A stretch of DNA of 64,000 nucleotides from Aporhodopirellula rubra (GTDB lineage: Bacteria; Planctomycetota; Planctomycetia; Pirellulales; Pirellulaceae), in the NCBI RefSeq assembly GCF_014192335.1, contig NZ_JACHXU010000001.1, positions 310,001 to 374,000 on the forward strand, read 5' to 3'. The notes under the pieces were generated by a model. It made no database searches and was not told the origin of the DNA. It saw nothing but the letters and a program-made list of their open reading frames with translations. This document shows positions 43,791 to 53,005 of the stretch, one piece after another; position 1 is the stretch's first letter, and each line of letters begins with the position of its first letter. Position numbers and translations under genes: made by a program.

Positions 43791-44155
43791 TCGCGTATCG
43801 CGATTCCTGAAGGTGTCCCGGTCTCGGCTGACTTCGGTCGGGCAGTTTATCAGTCGGGCGGTTTTTCGCCGTGAAATTTCGCAGAAATGGGCGAGCAAGA
43901 GCGACGGGAGGAGCGTTCACTGCCACGCAGGTTCGCCTCTTGTCGCGGCCGACGGTGGGGCGCCGACCACGACTCAAGTGCAACCTGGCTTCGCTAGCAA
44001 AGATGAATCTGCCAAACCGTTCTCATCGGCACGCCCCTTGAGATGCCGATAAGGTCGCATGCGTGCCGCTAGGCGATTCTACCGGCACGCATGTCTACCT
44101 TAGGGCTTTTTTGTTCGGGGGGCAAGTGTATTTATGAAAAATGAAGCACTGCGGT
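43791..44155. other. Structured region between converging genes
   Basis: About 365 bases between the plus-strand PDZ gene and the minus-strand WYL gene, with no gene called. It holds the strong hairpin at 44058-44093 and, just before it, a shorter CGGCA...TGCCG stem. A TTTTTT run at 44107-44112 follows on the plus strand, so it may end transcription of the PDZ gene. Confidence 0.5.
44058..44112 (+). terminator. Long hairpin with trailing T run, possible terminator
   Basis: CATGCGTGCCG at 44058-44068 pairs perfectly with CGGCACGCATG at 44083-44093 (11 bp, 14-base loop). A T-rich run ending TTTTTT comes 13 bases later, further than usual, so termination is likely but not certain. Confidence 0.5.
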
Positions 44156-44509
44156 TTATTGTCGTGCGGTCTGCGGATCGAGAGGCAGGATCTCGACGGG
44201 CATGATCACGTCTTCGCTGCGGATCAAACGAAAGTTGTCGCAGCGGTTGAGGTAGAACTGGCGCGGTTCTTCGCGGCAGAGGCAAAGTCCGAGGAATCGA
44301 TCTTGGGAGGCAAACCGGATCGGGCTGACGGTCCGTCGGGTGCGATTGCCTTTGCTGTCAGAGTATTCGAACTCAACGACCCACTCATCGGCGTCCAACA
44401 TGGCGGTTCGCAGCATTTGCATGGGCGAAATGGTGGAGCGTTTGCGGGGGGCGGTGACGGCGACCGAGGCGGGAGCGACGGGGTCGAGATAAAGCGTGGC
44501 GGTCGACAT
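44156..44509 (-). CDS. Small stand-alone WYL-domain protein
   Basis: 117 residues from the ATG at 44509 (MSTATLYLDPVAPASVAV); an ATG further upstream at 44605 would add 32 residues of doubtful coding value. Residues about 45-110 read as a WYL core: VVEFEYSDSKGNRTRRTVSP, RFLGLCLCREEPRQFYLNRC. WYL domains bind nucleic acid or nucleotides and are normally attached to a helix-turn-helix; none is visible here. It could be an accessory ligand-binding subunit. Family assignment is by pattern and moderately sure. Confidence 0.65.
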   Translation of the reverse strand: MSTATLYLDPVAPASVAVTAPRKRSTISPMQMLRTAMLDADEWVVEFEYSDSKGNRTRRTVSPIRFASQDRFLGLCLCREEPRQFYLNRCDNFRLIRSEDVIMPVEILPLDPQTARQ

Positions 44510-44891
44510 GATTTTTGAGTTGGGTAAGCGTTGGGATCGAGGGGAGAAATGATCCACTCCTGGGATACCGGAATCATCGGCGACCCCGGTGACACGTTTG
44601 GTCACTCATGCTGATTTTGCGACGAAACACGGTTCTTTTGCGGGATTCACGTCGCCGTGGGCGGCGATGCATGGATTATCCAGGGGTCGGTTTTTCATGT
44701 GATTGAGCTGCGTCCTTGTAGCTCGAATGACGGTGACTTTTTGCCGGAACGATCTCGACAACCTGGTGGTTGGTTGGGCTATGATCGGCCGGGTGGCGAG
44801 GCGAACGGATCCGCAGTGCGTGTGAACGCGAGGCTCTCGCCTGACCGAACCCATTCCATTCCATTCCTGTTCTTCTGCGGGAGACGATCGT
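44510..44891. other. Intergenic region, no feature seen
   Basis: 382 bases between the divergent WYL gene and the next plus-strand gene. It must contain promoters both ways. Frames running through it have no start signal or family character. Confidence 0.4.
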
Positions 44892-45968
44892 TTGCGATTC
44901 CCGCTATTGCCAAGTCGATTTTTCGCGATCGTGTTTGGGTGGCTCGCGTTGAGCGTCGTTTGTGTCGGCAACGTGTCCGCTCAGTCGTTGGTTCCGCCCC
45001 CACTCATTCTGAATGCGCCGCGGAACTCAGAACCGTCGGCCAACTTCGACACACGGGGCCCGGCTGCGGCGCGAGCCCGTGTCTCGGCGAGCGACCGTAT
45101 TCCTGAGGAGCGTGTGGTCAGAAACCCCGCGGCTAGCGATCCAGTTTCGTTGGCCGAGACGGTAACCGCGGGCGTGTCGATGACACCGGAGCAGACTCGT
45201 CAGTCGGTGCAGTGGTTGGCCGACCAATTGCTGATGCACGTGCCCCGCCGGATCGATGGCGATGACGATTGGGGTGAAACCAAAAAAGTTTGGGCCGGTG
45301 TGAAAGTCCGCCGAGACGGATGGGAGCTGAAAACCCATCGTCGGTGGAAAGAGCTGCGGCATGGACGTTGGGTCCGGTATGAAATCAAGTTGCCTCCCAA
45401 TTCACCTGCGAGTTCGCTTTCGCATTCGGATGAGGCACCGGGGCCGTTGCAAGGTCTCGGTTCGGTTGTTCATGCCAACGTTCAGCCCGTTAGCGACACC
45501 ATTCAAATTCACAGTGTTACGTCGGTGACATCGGAAGATGGTTTTCGGCGGTGGCATGTTGATGCGTCGGTGTACACGCCTGCGGACTTTGCCGTCCGAG
45601 TGGAGCGATGGAATTTGGGGACGCAGTGGTACAGCATCGAGATTGTGGGCGACATGCGTTTGCGGATGCGAACGGAGTTAACGATGGCGATGGAGGCCGA
45701 TTTTTCGGAAGTGCCGCCCGCGATGCAACTGGACGTGCAGATTGAAAAGGCATCGTTGAACGTGGTCCGTTTCGAGGTCGACCGGATCAGCAAGCTCGGA
45801 GGCGATGTCGCCGAAGAGATCGGCGATTTGGCCGAGAAGACCATCGGCAAGTCGTGGGTTCGTAAGGAGAACGCGAGGCTCGTCAGACGATTGAACGAGG
45901 CGATCGCTGATAATCGCGATTCTCTGCGGTGGTCGATGGCCGGTTGGCTTGGTCAATTGGGGCAATGA
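44892..45968 (+). CDS. Secreted protein of unknown function
   Basis: 358 residues from a TTG preceded by GGGAG. The signal peptide covers about residues 1-31 (FAIVFGWLALSVVCVGNVSAQ). Residues about 95-355 look globular: WAGVKVRRDGWELKTHRRWKELRHGRW, then a beta-rich segment and a C-terminal helical segment (GDVAEEIGDLAEKTIGKSWVRKENARLVRRLNEAI). I recognise no family. The next gene starts within its stop codon (ATGA), so the two are translated together. Confidence 0.72.
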   Translation: MRFPLLPSRFFAIVFGWLALSVVCVGNVSAQSLVPPPLILNAPRNSEPSANFDTRGPAAARARVSASDRIPEERVVRNPAASDPVSLAETVTAGVSMTPEQTRQSVQWLADQLLMHVPRRIDGDDDWGETKKVWAGVKVRRDGWELKTHRRWKELRHGRWVRYEIKLPPNSPASSLSHSDEAPGPLQGLGSVVHANVQPVSDTIQIHSVTSVTSEDGFRRWHVDASVYTPADFAVRVERWNLGTQWYSIEIVGDMRLRMRTELTMAMEADFSEVPPAMQLDVQIEKASLNVVRFEVDRISKLGGDVAEEIGDLAEKTIGKSWVRKENARLVRRLNEAIADNRDSLRWSMAGWLGQLGQ

Positions 45969-46657
45969 ACTTTCTTTGTCACGCGTTGCCTCATCTCGTC
46001 TCGTCGTCACTCGAGTCATCGATCCAGGCGGTTTGCACCGGCGTCCCTGATTTTCTGTCGGTGATCGATCGAAAGATCCGTGCGCGGGGACGTGCGGCTG
46101 AGCCTTTTCTGGATTCGGAAGATCCGGTCATGCGTGCCGTCGCACGGGGCATCACTGCACATATTTCCGATGACCGTTGGTTCCACGGCGGCGTGACGTT
46201 CGCTCGCATGAATTTGGAGTTTGCGGTCGAGTTGCGAGACCGATTGCCGGGCGATTCTGGGTTCCGTCCCTCTTTCGTTGGCCACATCCTGATCGAGATG
46301 TTGTTGGATTCCAATTACGTGATTCATCAACGGGGGTGGGCCGATCTCTATTACGATTTGTTTGACGAAGTGCCGATGGATGCGATCGCGGATTGTGTGA
46401 ATCGAATTTCGGGCAAGCCGACCGAAAAGATTCCTTCCACTTTGCGGCGATTCGCCGACACCCGGTTTCTCTATGACTATGCCGACGACACGTTGTTGTT
46501 GATGCGACTCAATCAGGTGATGTCGCGGGTTGGATTGGCGGCGTTGCCTGAGGAGGTGCGGCGGTGGTTGCCGGAGGCTCGCGCCGAAGTGCTGCGTAAT
46601 CACGAGCGTTTGCTCAGCTATCCGGGGCAATCGACGCCCTACCCGCCGCTAGGGTAA
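45965..46657 (+). CDS. AcpH/HD-like protein of unknown substrate
   Basis: 230 residues from the ATG overlapping the stop of the preceding gene by four bases. The N-terminus MNFLCHALPHL and the later segments GVPDFLSV, ARGITAHISDDRWFHGG and FVGHILIEMLLDSNYV recall acyl-carrier-protein phosphodiesterase (AcpH) and its HD-like metal site, although overall similarity looks weak. If related, it would be a metal-dependent hydrolase. It is coupled to a secreted protein but itself lacks a signal peptide. Confidence 0.6.
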   Translation: MNFLCHALPHLVSSSLESSIQAVCTGVPDFLSVIDRKIRARGRAAEPFLDSEDPVMRAVARGITAHISDDRWFHGGVTFARMNLEFAVELRDRLPGDSGFRPSFVGHILIEMLLDSNYVIHQRGWADLYYDLFDEVPMDAIADCVNRISGKPTEKIPSTLRRFADTRFLYDYADDTLLLMRLNQVMSRVGLAALPEEVRRWLPEARAEVLRNHERLLSYPGQSTPYPPLG

Positions 46658-46717
46658 ACTTCTGCACCAGAAGTGTACGTGTCCCGTTTTCCCGTTGAGT
46701 TAGGTGAAAAGAATCCG

Positions 46718-47572
46718 ATGAAGTATGGCATGAATCTGTTGTTGTGGTCCGGTGAAGTGACCGCAGAGATGCTGCCGGTTTGCGATCAGCTCAAACAGGC
46801 CGGTTTCGATGGCGTCGAATTGCCGATGTTCAATCTGGACCTGGACTACGCCGAATTAGGCAAGCAACTCGATTCGCTCGGATTGGGCCGAACCGCGGTC
46901 ACGATTCGGAACGAAGAGGACAACCCGATTTCATGCGACCCCGCGATCCGGAAATTGGGTGTTCAACGCAACAAGCAGACCCTCGATTGCTGTGCCGCCG
47001 CGGGCGTCGAAACGCTCGTCGGTCCTTACCATTCGGCGATCGGTTTGTTCAGTGGAAACGGACCGACTGAGGACGAGTGGAAGTGGGGCGTGGAAAGCAT
47101 GCGGGAGATGGCAGAGTATGCCGGAAAGGTTGGTGTGCGGTTGGGCGTTGAAGCCTTGAACCGGTTCGAATGCTATTTCTTGAACACTCATGGCGACTCG
47201 ACGCGATTCGTTCGTGAAGTCGATCATCCCGCCTGTGGGATCATGTACGACACGTTCCACAGCAACATCGAAGAAAAGAGCATCACTGACGCGGTCAACG
47301 CCGCCGGCGACAAGTTGTTCCACATTCACATCAGCGAAAATGACCGCAGCACACCAGGCACCGGTGGGATCAATTGGCAGGAAAACTTCGACGCGATCGT
47401 CGGATCCGGCTACGACGGATGGTTGGTGATTGAGGCCTTCGGGTTGGCGTTGCCCGAAATTGCCGCGGCGACCAAGATTTGGCGTCGTATGTTCACCGAC
47501 GAAATCACCCTCGCCAAAGAGGGGCTCGCGTTCATGAAATCCGAAGTCGAAAAGCGCAAAGCGAACGCGTAG
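46718..47572 (+). CDS. Sugar phosphate isomerase/epimerase family (ketose 3-epimerase-like)
   Basis: 284 residues from the ATG at 46718 (MKYGMNLLLWSGEVT). The AP-endonuclease-2-type TIM barrel shows metal ligands Glu in LGVEALNRFE, Asp/His in MYDTFHSNIE, His in HIHISENDR and Glu in LVIEAFG. The NRFECYFLNT and STPGTGGINW segments match D-tagatose/D-psicose 3-epimerase relatives, so a keto-sugar epimerase is likely; the substrate is unknown. An upstream in-frame start at 46673 would add 15 residues without family character. Confidence 0.87.
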   Translation: MKYGMNLLLWSGEVTAEMLPVCDQLKQAGFDGVELPMFNLDLDYAELGKQLDSLGLGRTAVTIRNEEDNPISCDPAIRKLGVQRNKQTLDCCAAAGVETLVGPYHSAIGLFSGNGPTEDEWKWGVESMREMAEYAGKVGVRLGVEALNRFECYFLNTHGDSTRFVREVDHPACGIMYDTFHSNIEEKSITDAVNAAGDKLFHIHISENDRSTPGTGGINWQENFDAIVGSGYDGWLVIEAFGLALPEIAAATKIWRRMFTDEITLAKEGLAFMKSEVEKRKANA

Positions 47573-47697
47573 GCGGGGTGGCGAGTTGACCCACTCCCCC
47601 TAACCTCCTCTCGACGTTTCTGCTGCCTGCCTGCTAAGGTGTTGCCTCCGATTTGAGGACGTTTCCTCATTTTTCGTCCGCCTAGCAGGCATTCGTC

Positions 47698-48774
47698 GTG
47701 ATTCTGATTCTAAAAAACGGTGCAACTGACGAGCAAATCGATCACGTCATTCGACGGGTCGAGGCGATGGGCCTGCAATCGCATCTCAGCCGTGGCACGT
47801 TCCGCACGATTGTCGGGCTGATCGGTGAGGAATCAGACATCAACAAAGAGGCTCTGCTGACTCTGCAGGGTGTTGCTCAGGTGATTCCCGTTCTCCCTCC
47901 ATACAAGCTCGCGTCTCGCGAAGCTCATCCCGAATCGAGCGTGATTGACGTCTCCGGTGTGAAAATCGGCGGCGGGAATTTGGGGATGATCGCGGGACCG
48001 TGCAGTGTCGAGGACCGCGACCGGATGATGCGGATCGCTGAGAGCGTCTGTGAATCAGGGGCAAACGTGTTTCGCGGCGGTGCTTACAAGCCGCGAACCA
48101 GCCCGTACGCGTTCCAGGGACTCGGTGAAGCCGGATTACAGATCCTCCGTGAAGTCGGCGACCGTTTCGGCGTCCCCGTGGTAACCGAGGTTACCGACCC
48201 TCGTAACGTCGAGCTCGTTTCGCAGTATGCCGACATGTTGCAGGTCGGAGCGCGGAACATGCAGAACTTCGTGTTGCTGACCGAGGTCGGCCGGAGTCGA
48301 CGCCCGGTGCTGCTCAAACGAGGCATGAGTGCCACGATCGCGGATCTGCTGATGAGTGCGGAATACATTCTGTCCGAAGGCAATTCGAACGTTGTTCTGT
48401 GCGAGCGGGGAGTCAAGGGTTTTGACCCTTCGACGCGGAATCTGTTCGATGTCGCCGCCGTGCCCGTGGTCCAAGGGTTGACGCACCTGCCGATCATCGT
48501 CGATCCTTCGCACGCGACCGGGCGGCCTGATTTGATTCCGCCATGTGCATTGGCGGGGCTCGCGGCCGGGGCCGATGGCGTCCATATCGAAGTGCATGAT
48601 TGCCCCGAAGAGGCAAAGAGCGATGGGCCGCAGGCATTGTTGCCGGAACAATACAAACAAATTTCGCACCAAATGCGATTGATGGCCGACCTGCTCGGCA
48701 AGACCATTTCCCCGTTGGCGAAGACCGCCGGCGGACCCACTCCACCCAAACCACCCTCCGAGGCTCTCGCGTGA
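47698..48774 (+). CDS. aroF: 3-deoxy-7-phosphoheptulonate (DAHP) synthase, type I-beta
   Basis: 358 residues from GTG. Residues 1-75 are the ferredoxin-like regulatory domain of type I-beta enzymes ([22 protein letters not shown]). The barrel has [59 protein letters not shown]-type core ([11 protein letters not shown]), [19 protein letters not shown] and [11 protein letters not shown]. It starts the shikimate route by joining phosphoenolpyruvate to erythrose 4-phosphate. The tpiA start overlaps its stop codon (GTGA), so the two are coupled. Confidence 0.95.
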   Translation: MILILKNGATDEQIDHVIRRVEAMGLQSHLSRGTFRTIVGLIGEESDINKEALLTLQGVAQVIPVLPPYKLASREAHPESSVIDVSGVKIGGGNLGMIAGPCSVEDRDRMMRIAESVCESGANVFRGGAYKPRTSPYAFQGLGEAGLQILREVGDRFGVPVVTEVTDPRNVELVSQYADMLQVGARNMQNFVLLTEVGRSRRPVLLKRGMSATIADLLMSAEYILSEGNSNVVLCERGVKGFDPSTRNLFDVAAVPVVQGLTHLPIIVDPSHATGRPDLIPPCALAGLAAGADGVHIEVHDCPEEAKSDGPQALLPEQYKQISHQMRLMADLLGKTISPLAKTAGGPTPPKPPSEALA

Positions 48775-49535
48775 CTCGTCGTATCTTGATCGCCGGAAAC
48801 TGGAAAATGAACACGCGATCGGCTGATGCCGCTTCGCTCGCCAAAGGCATCGTCGACGCCGTGGGCAAATCGCCCGCTGTCGAAATCGCCCTTTGCCCAC
48901 CTTCGGTTTACCTCGCCTCGGTTTCAGAAGTGACCGCGGGTACCCCCGTCGAACTCGGGGCACAGAACCTCTACGCCGCCGATGACGGAGCCTTCACCGG
49001 TGAAGTCAACGCCGCCATGTTGACCGACGTCGGTTGCCAATTCGTGATCCTCGGACACAGCGAACGGCGGCAATTGATGGGCGAAACCGACGCCTGCGTG
49101 AGCAAGAAACTGCACGCCGCTTTGGCCGGAAACCTGATCCCGATCGTTTGCGTCGGCGAAACGCTCGAACAGCGCGAAACGAACGAAACCGAAGCCGTCA
49201 TCGAATCCCAAATTCGCGGTTCGCTCGAGGGTCTCGACGAAGCCCGTGCGGCGGGCATCGTGATTGCCTACGAACCTGTTTGGGCGATCGGCACCGGGAA
49301 AGTGGCGTCCAAGGAACAAGCGGAGGCGGTCCACGCCTTTATCCGCGATTTACTTGGTAAAATGTTTACGCCCGGCGTGGCGGAACAAATCCGGATTCAG
49401 TACGGTGGCAGCGTGAAGCCCGGCAATGCAGCCGAATTGCTCTCACAACCGAACATTGATGGAGCCCTCGTCGGCGGTGCCAGCCTCAAGGTTGAGGATT
49501 TTGTCGGCATCATTACCGCGGCGCCCGCCTCCTAG
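48771..49535 (+). CDS. tpiA: Triosephosphate isomerase
   Basis: 254 residues from GTG at 48771, which overlaps the stop of the DAHP synthase gene by four bases; the long frame upstream is not part of it. Lys12 in AGNWKMN, catalytic His96 in ILGHSERR, catalytic Glu168 in [11 protein letters not shown] and the phosphate-binding [13 protein letters not shown] and VGGASLK are intact. It interconverts dihydroxyacetone phosphate and glyceraldehyde 3-phosphate. Being made together with DAHP synthase links glycolysis with aromatic synthesis only by expression. Confidence 0.97.
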   Translation: MTRRILIAGNWKMNTRSADAASLAKGIVDAVGKSPAVEIALCPPSVYLASVSEVTAGTPVELGAQNLYAADDGAFTGEVNAAMLTDVGCQFVILGHSERRQLMGETDACVSKKLHAALAGNLIPIVCVGETLEQRETNETEAVIESQIRGSLEGLDEARAAGIVIAYEPVWAIGTGKVASKEQAEAVHAFIRDLLGKMFTPGVAEQIRIQYGGSVKPGNAAELLSQPNIDGALVGGASLKVEDFVGIITAAPAS

Positions 49536-49617
49536 AGTTGCGGAAGTCACTCAGGCTTTTGCACCCACTCCCAACGAACCTTTCACGCATTTGGTTCCTA
49601 AAACGGACTGAACAACC

Positions 49618-50157
49618 ATGACGATTTCCCTTCACCTCACTCAATTTTTTCCGCTGGCTAACTTTGGCAGCATGGTCTTGGGGATGCTAATGGCATTCCT
49701 CGCTGTGTTTTTGATCATGTTGATCTTGTTGCAACGTGGCCGCGGTGGTGGACTCAGCGGTGCCCTCGGTGGTGCCGGTGGCCAGAGTGCATTCGGCAGC
49801 AAGGCGGGCGATACGTTTACTGTGTTGACGATCTCGTTGGCCGGTGTCTGGATTTTCGTTTGTGCGTTCGCGATGTGGTCGCTCGGCATGCACGCTCCGG
49901 CGGTTGCCGATTTGATCGAACCGGAAGTGAGTGCGGGCCCTGGATCTGACGACGCCGAAGACATCGCCAGTGGTTTGGTTATCCCGACCACTGAGGGTGA
50001 AGAAGATTCCAGCGATAACGGTGATTTGGTGCCCGCGGGTGCCGAAGCCGAATCGACGGGTGACGAAGAGGAAGCTGCAGCCGACGAAAGCGAATCGGAG
50101 CCCGCAGCCGATGCATCCTCGGAAGAGGAATCGACCGACGAAGAGAAAACCGAGTAA
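49618..50157 (+). CDS. secG: Preprotein translocase subunit SecG with an acidic tail
   Basis: 179 residues; SecG is commonly 70-120. The core has TM1 (SMVLGMLMAFLAVFLIMLILLQ), the conserved QRGRGGGLSGALGGAGGQSAFGSKAGD cytosolic loop region, and TM2 (VLTISLAGVWIFVCAFAMW). The last ~80 residues are strongly acidic and Ser-rich (DDAEDIA, GDEEEAAADESESE) and unlike standard SecG. The gene lies between tpiA and yicC, as often seen in bacteria. Confidence 0.92.
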   Translation: MTISLHLTQFFPLANFGSMVLGMLMAFLAVFLIMLILLQRGRGGGLSGALGGAGGQSAFGSKAGDTFTVLTISLAGVWIFVCAFAMWSLGMHAPAVADLIEPEVSAGPGSDDAEDIASGLVIPTTEGEEDSSDNGDLVPAGAEAESTGDEEEAAADESESEPAADASSEEESTDEEKTE

Positions 50158-50205
50158 CCACTCTCTTTCGACGCCACCTCAGAATTCACACGATCGCCGA
50201 ACTTC

Positions 50206-51165
50206 ATGACTGACGACCTTTACCCGCATTTGCGAAGCATGACCGGGCAAGGACGCAGCGAAGTTTCCGGCGAGCACGGAAATCTGGTTGTTGAGTTGCG
50301 TTCGGTCAATCACCGCGGGCTGAAGCTCGTTCTGCGGACCAATGACGCCCTCAACGCATTCGAAGGCGTGATCACCGAATCGGTTCGCGGACAAATCGAA
50401 CGTGGGACGGTCACGATTCACGCGACGCTCAAGCCCCCGCCAGGCCAGGGGCTGCCTCGGGTCAACCAAGCCGCTGTGGCGGCCTATGCCAGCGGTCTCG
50501 CCGAAGCCGCACAAGGGCTCTCTGTCCCCACGCAAATCGATCTGAGCGGTCTGTTGGCCCTGCCAGGCGTGCTCTCCACCGAATCGGTCGCGGACGAAAG
50601 CGACGCGGTGATCGAGCGGCGGCGTCAATTCGTCGCCGAAGGTGTGGTGGCGGCCGTCGAACGTTTCAACCACATGCGACATCACGAAGCCGTCGCAATG
50701 GCGCGCGTGTTGCAATCTGTTTTGGCGACGATTCGTGAGCGTGCGGGCATGATTCAGGAACTCGCGCCGGGGGTGATCGGCCGTTATCGCGATCGTCTGC
50801 TCGAGAAAATTCAAAAACTACTCGCCGAACATCACCTCCCCGTTGAACCGGTGGACGTGATTCGCGAGGTTCAGTTGTTCGCCGACCGCAGCGACATCAG
50901 TGAGGAGTTGACCCGCTTGGCGAGCCATCTGGAACTGTTCAGTGGTGTTTTGGAGGGGACCCACACCGCTGACGCAAAATCGGATGCTCGTGGAGAAATC
51001 GCGAACGAAGCGGTCGGTCGTAAGCTAGATTTTATTATTCAAGAGATGTTTCGCGAAACCAATACGATCGGCAGCAAGGCGGGCAACGCCCGGATTGCCG
51101 AGCACATTGTGGAAATCAAATGTGCGATCGAACGGATGCGAGAACTCGTGCAGAATTTGGAGTGA
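50206..51165 (+). CDS. yicC: YicC-family endoribonuclease
   Basis: 319 residues, slightly above the usual ~290. SMTGQGRSEVSGEHGNLVVELRSVNHRGLKL at the start and DVIREVQLFADRSDISEELTRLASHL, GRKLDFIIQEMFRETNTIGSKAGN, VEIKCAIERMRELVQNLE at the end are the YicC and DUF1732 signatures. Relatives cut RNA and influence sRNA decay. The order yicC-gmk-rpoZ is conserved in many bacteria. Confidence 0.95.
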   Translation: MTDDLYPHLRSMTGQGRSEVSGEHGNLVVELRSVNHRGLKLVLRTNDALNAFEGVITESVRGQIERGTVTIHATLKPPPGQGLPRVNQAAVAAYASGLAEAAQGLSVPTQIDLSGLLALPGVLSTESVADESDAVIERRRQFVAEGVVAAVERFNHMRHHEAVAMARVLQSVLATIRERAGMIQELAPGVIGRYRDRLLEKIQKLLAEHHLPVEPVDVIREVQLFADRSDISEELTRLASHLELFSGVLEGTHTADAKSDARGEIANEAVGRKLDFIIQEMFRETNTIGSKAGNARIAEHIVEIKCAIERMRELVQNLE

Positions 51166-51173
51166 TTACCGAC

Positions 51174-51827
51174 ATGGCACTAACAACCGATTCCGAACCC
51201 GTGAGCACTCCGGCATCCCCGAACGATTCGGCTGTCCAAAAAGGCCAGTTGGTGATTGTCTCTGGACCGAGCGGTTCGGGGAAATCCACGGTGACGAAGC
51301 GACTCCGCGAAGTTTGCACGTTACCTCTGGCACCGTCCGTTTCGGCAACAACCCGAGCGCCGCGCGATGGTGAAATCGAAGGCGTGGACTACTTTTTCCT
51401 CTCCGACGACGAATTTCAACGTCGACGGCAGGCGGGGGAATTCCTCGAAGCGAAGCAGGTTTTCAGCCTCGGACACTGGTACGGAACGCTCGCCGACCAA
51501 GTTGCCACTGGCCTAAACGCAGGAAAGTGGGTAATTTTAGAGATTGACGTGCAGGGCGCCTTGGCGGTTTTAGAGGATCCTCGCTACGCCCCCATCACCA
51601 TTTTCATCCATCCCGGCAGCATGACCGAACTGGAGCGAAGGCTTCGGGACCGCGGTACCGAGACGGAAGTGGCGATCCAGGCACGACTCAAGACCGCAGC
51701 CCGCGAAATGGAATCGCGTGACGTCTACCAACATCAAGTCATCAATGAGACCGTCGACCAAGCGGTCGATGATATCTGCCACATTTTGCAAATTCACAAG
51801 GAATCCACTTCGTGCTCGAAGAACTAA
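51174..51827 (+). CDS. gmk: Guanylate kinase
   Basis: 217 residues from ATG at 51174, nine bases after the yicC stop. The P-loop GPSGSGKST is at 31-39 after a ~22-residue Ser/Thr-rich leader. GMP-binding segments are [27 protein letters not shown] and [26 protein letters not shown], the lid [11 protein letters not shown] and the YQHQVINE end are typical. It phosphorylates GMP to GDP. rpoZ begins inside its 3' end, 16 bases before its last base. Confidence 0.96.
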   Translation: MALTTDSEPVSTPASPNDSAVQKGQLVIVSGPSGSGKSTVTKRLREVCTLPLAPSVSATTRAPRDGEIEGVDYFFLSDDEFQRRRQAGEFLEAKQVFSLGHWYGTLADQVATGLNAGKWVILEIDVQGALAVLEDPRYAPITIFIHPGSMTELERRLRDRGTETEVAIQARLKTAAREMESRDVYQHQVINETVDQAVDDICHILQIHKESTSCSKN

Positions 51828-52084
51828 AAGAAGAAGAGATCGTCAACAAAGTCGGCGGGCGATTCAAGCTGAGTACGCTGATTCAAAAACGATTGGTCCA
51901 ACTCAACCAAGGTTCCCGCGCGCTGGTGAACATCGACACCCACGATAAGATGTCGATCGTGTTGCAGGAAATCGTCCAGAATAAGATCTTCCTCAACCTC
52001 GATAACGAAGTCGAAACGGCCGACGATTTGGATACGATCGTTGCCGCAGCGGAAGCTCCCGAGTTGGACGCATCGGACCTCTAA
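51812..52084 (+). CDS. rpoZ: RNA polymerase omega subunit
   Basis: 90 residues from GTG overlapping gmk by 16 bases. The motif [25 protein letters not shown] is the omega core, corresponding to the region contacting the beta-prime subunit. The C-terminal third is acidic. Location directly after gmk is the usual one. A very strong terminator follows 67 bases later. Confidence 0.92.
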   Translation: MLEELKEEEIVNKVGGRFKLSTLIQKRLVQLNQGSRALVNIDTHDKMSIVLQEIVQNKIFLNLDNEVETADDLDTIVAAAEAPELDASDL

Positions 52085-52150
52085 AGATCCGGTTTTGATC
52101 CGCCCCTTGCATCGTGCGTCGAAATTCCGCGATGCAGATTGAACATCGCA

Positions 52151-52184
52151 ATGCGACTGGCTCACGAGCCGGTCGCATTTTTTT
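52151..52184 (+). terminator. Strong rho-independent terminator of the secG-yicC-gmk-rpoZ run
   Basis: ATGCGACTGGCTC pairs with GAGCCGGTCGCAT (13 bp with one T-G pair, 2-base nominal loop) and leads into seven T residues. Confidence 0.93.
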
Positions 52185-52241
52185 GCGCTGTCGCTCTCCT
52201 GATCACGGTGTCTCGCTGGCGAGATAATGCGATCGACGGTG

Positions 52242-52991
52242 TTAACTGAGAATCAGTTTGACGCCCGTTGCTAACATCACGGCGACGAGAAAGAAGAACA
52301 CGAATCGGCTGCCGCGTTCAATTGCCAGTTTCGCACCGACGACGCCACCGGCGATGTTGCCTGCCGCCATCACGAGTCCGGGAACCCAGTCGATCATGCC
52401 GTGGACTGCAAACACGATTGCAGCGGCTAAGGTGACGACTAACCCGATGCTGTTCTTGATCGCATTGGATGAAACGAGTTTGGAATCGGTGAAATAGCTC
52501 ATCGCCAAGAGCAACAAGATTCCCATCCCGGCTTGAATGAATCCGACGTAGACGCCGATCGCAAAGAAGACCGGAGATCGCCAGATCGCCGGATAAGTCG
52601 GATGGTCACCGGACTCAAGGAAACGTTTCGGGTTGGCAATCAACAGGATCGCCATCGCTAAAAAGAGAAACCCGAAGGCGCGTTCGAAAGCGTCGCCAGG
52701 CAAGTAGACCGCGAGGAGAGCACCGAAGGGGACACCCAGTAATGTTGGGATGGCGAGTCGGATCGTCGCCTTGGAATCCAGGTGTCCGTGTTTCCGAAAC
52801 GTCAGGACGGCCGATCCGGTCGAGCAGAGAATCGCGACCCGATTGGTCGCGTTGGCAGTCTTGGGGTCGAGTCCGAACAGCATCAGCGCGGGTAGCGTCA
52901 GAAACGAACCGCCGCCGGCCACTGTGTTGACGATGCCCGCGAGAAACCCCGCGACTACGAGCGAGCCGTAGAGGAAAATCTGCCAGATCAA
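52242..52991 (-). CDS. TSUP (TauE/SafE) family membrane permease
   Basis: 249 residues from TTG. About eight hydrophobic helices with the family phrases GFLAGIVNTVAGGGSFLTLPALMLFGLDPKTANATN near the start and GVYVGFIQAGMGILLLLAMSYF in the middle, GNIAGGVVGAKLAIERGS near the end. TSUP proteins move sulfite, sulfoacetate, thiosulfate or other organic anions. Substrate unknown, though the window has other sulfur genes. It lies 14 bases after deoC on the same strand. Confidence 0.88.
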   Translation of the reverse strand: MIWQIFLYGSLVVAGFLAGIVNTVAGGGSFLTLPALMLFGLDPKTANATNRVAILCSTGSAVLTFRKHGHLDSKATIRLAIPTLLGVPFGALLAVYLPGDAFERAFGFLFLAMAILLIANPKRFLESGDHPTYPAIWRSPVFFAIGVYVGFIQAGMGILLLLAMSYFTDSKLVSSNAIKNSIGLVVTLAAAIVFAVHGMIDWVPGLVMAAGNIAGGVVGAKLAIERGSRFVFFFLVAVMLATGVKLILS

Positions 52992-53005
52992 AAGAGTCTC
53001 AGTTT

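Noticed and set aside
49920-50157. Frameshift or gene fusion as cause of the SecG tail
   Set aside because: The acidic tail is continuous, has normal codon use and ends shortly before yicC; no second gene is disrupted.
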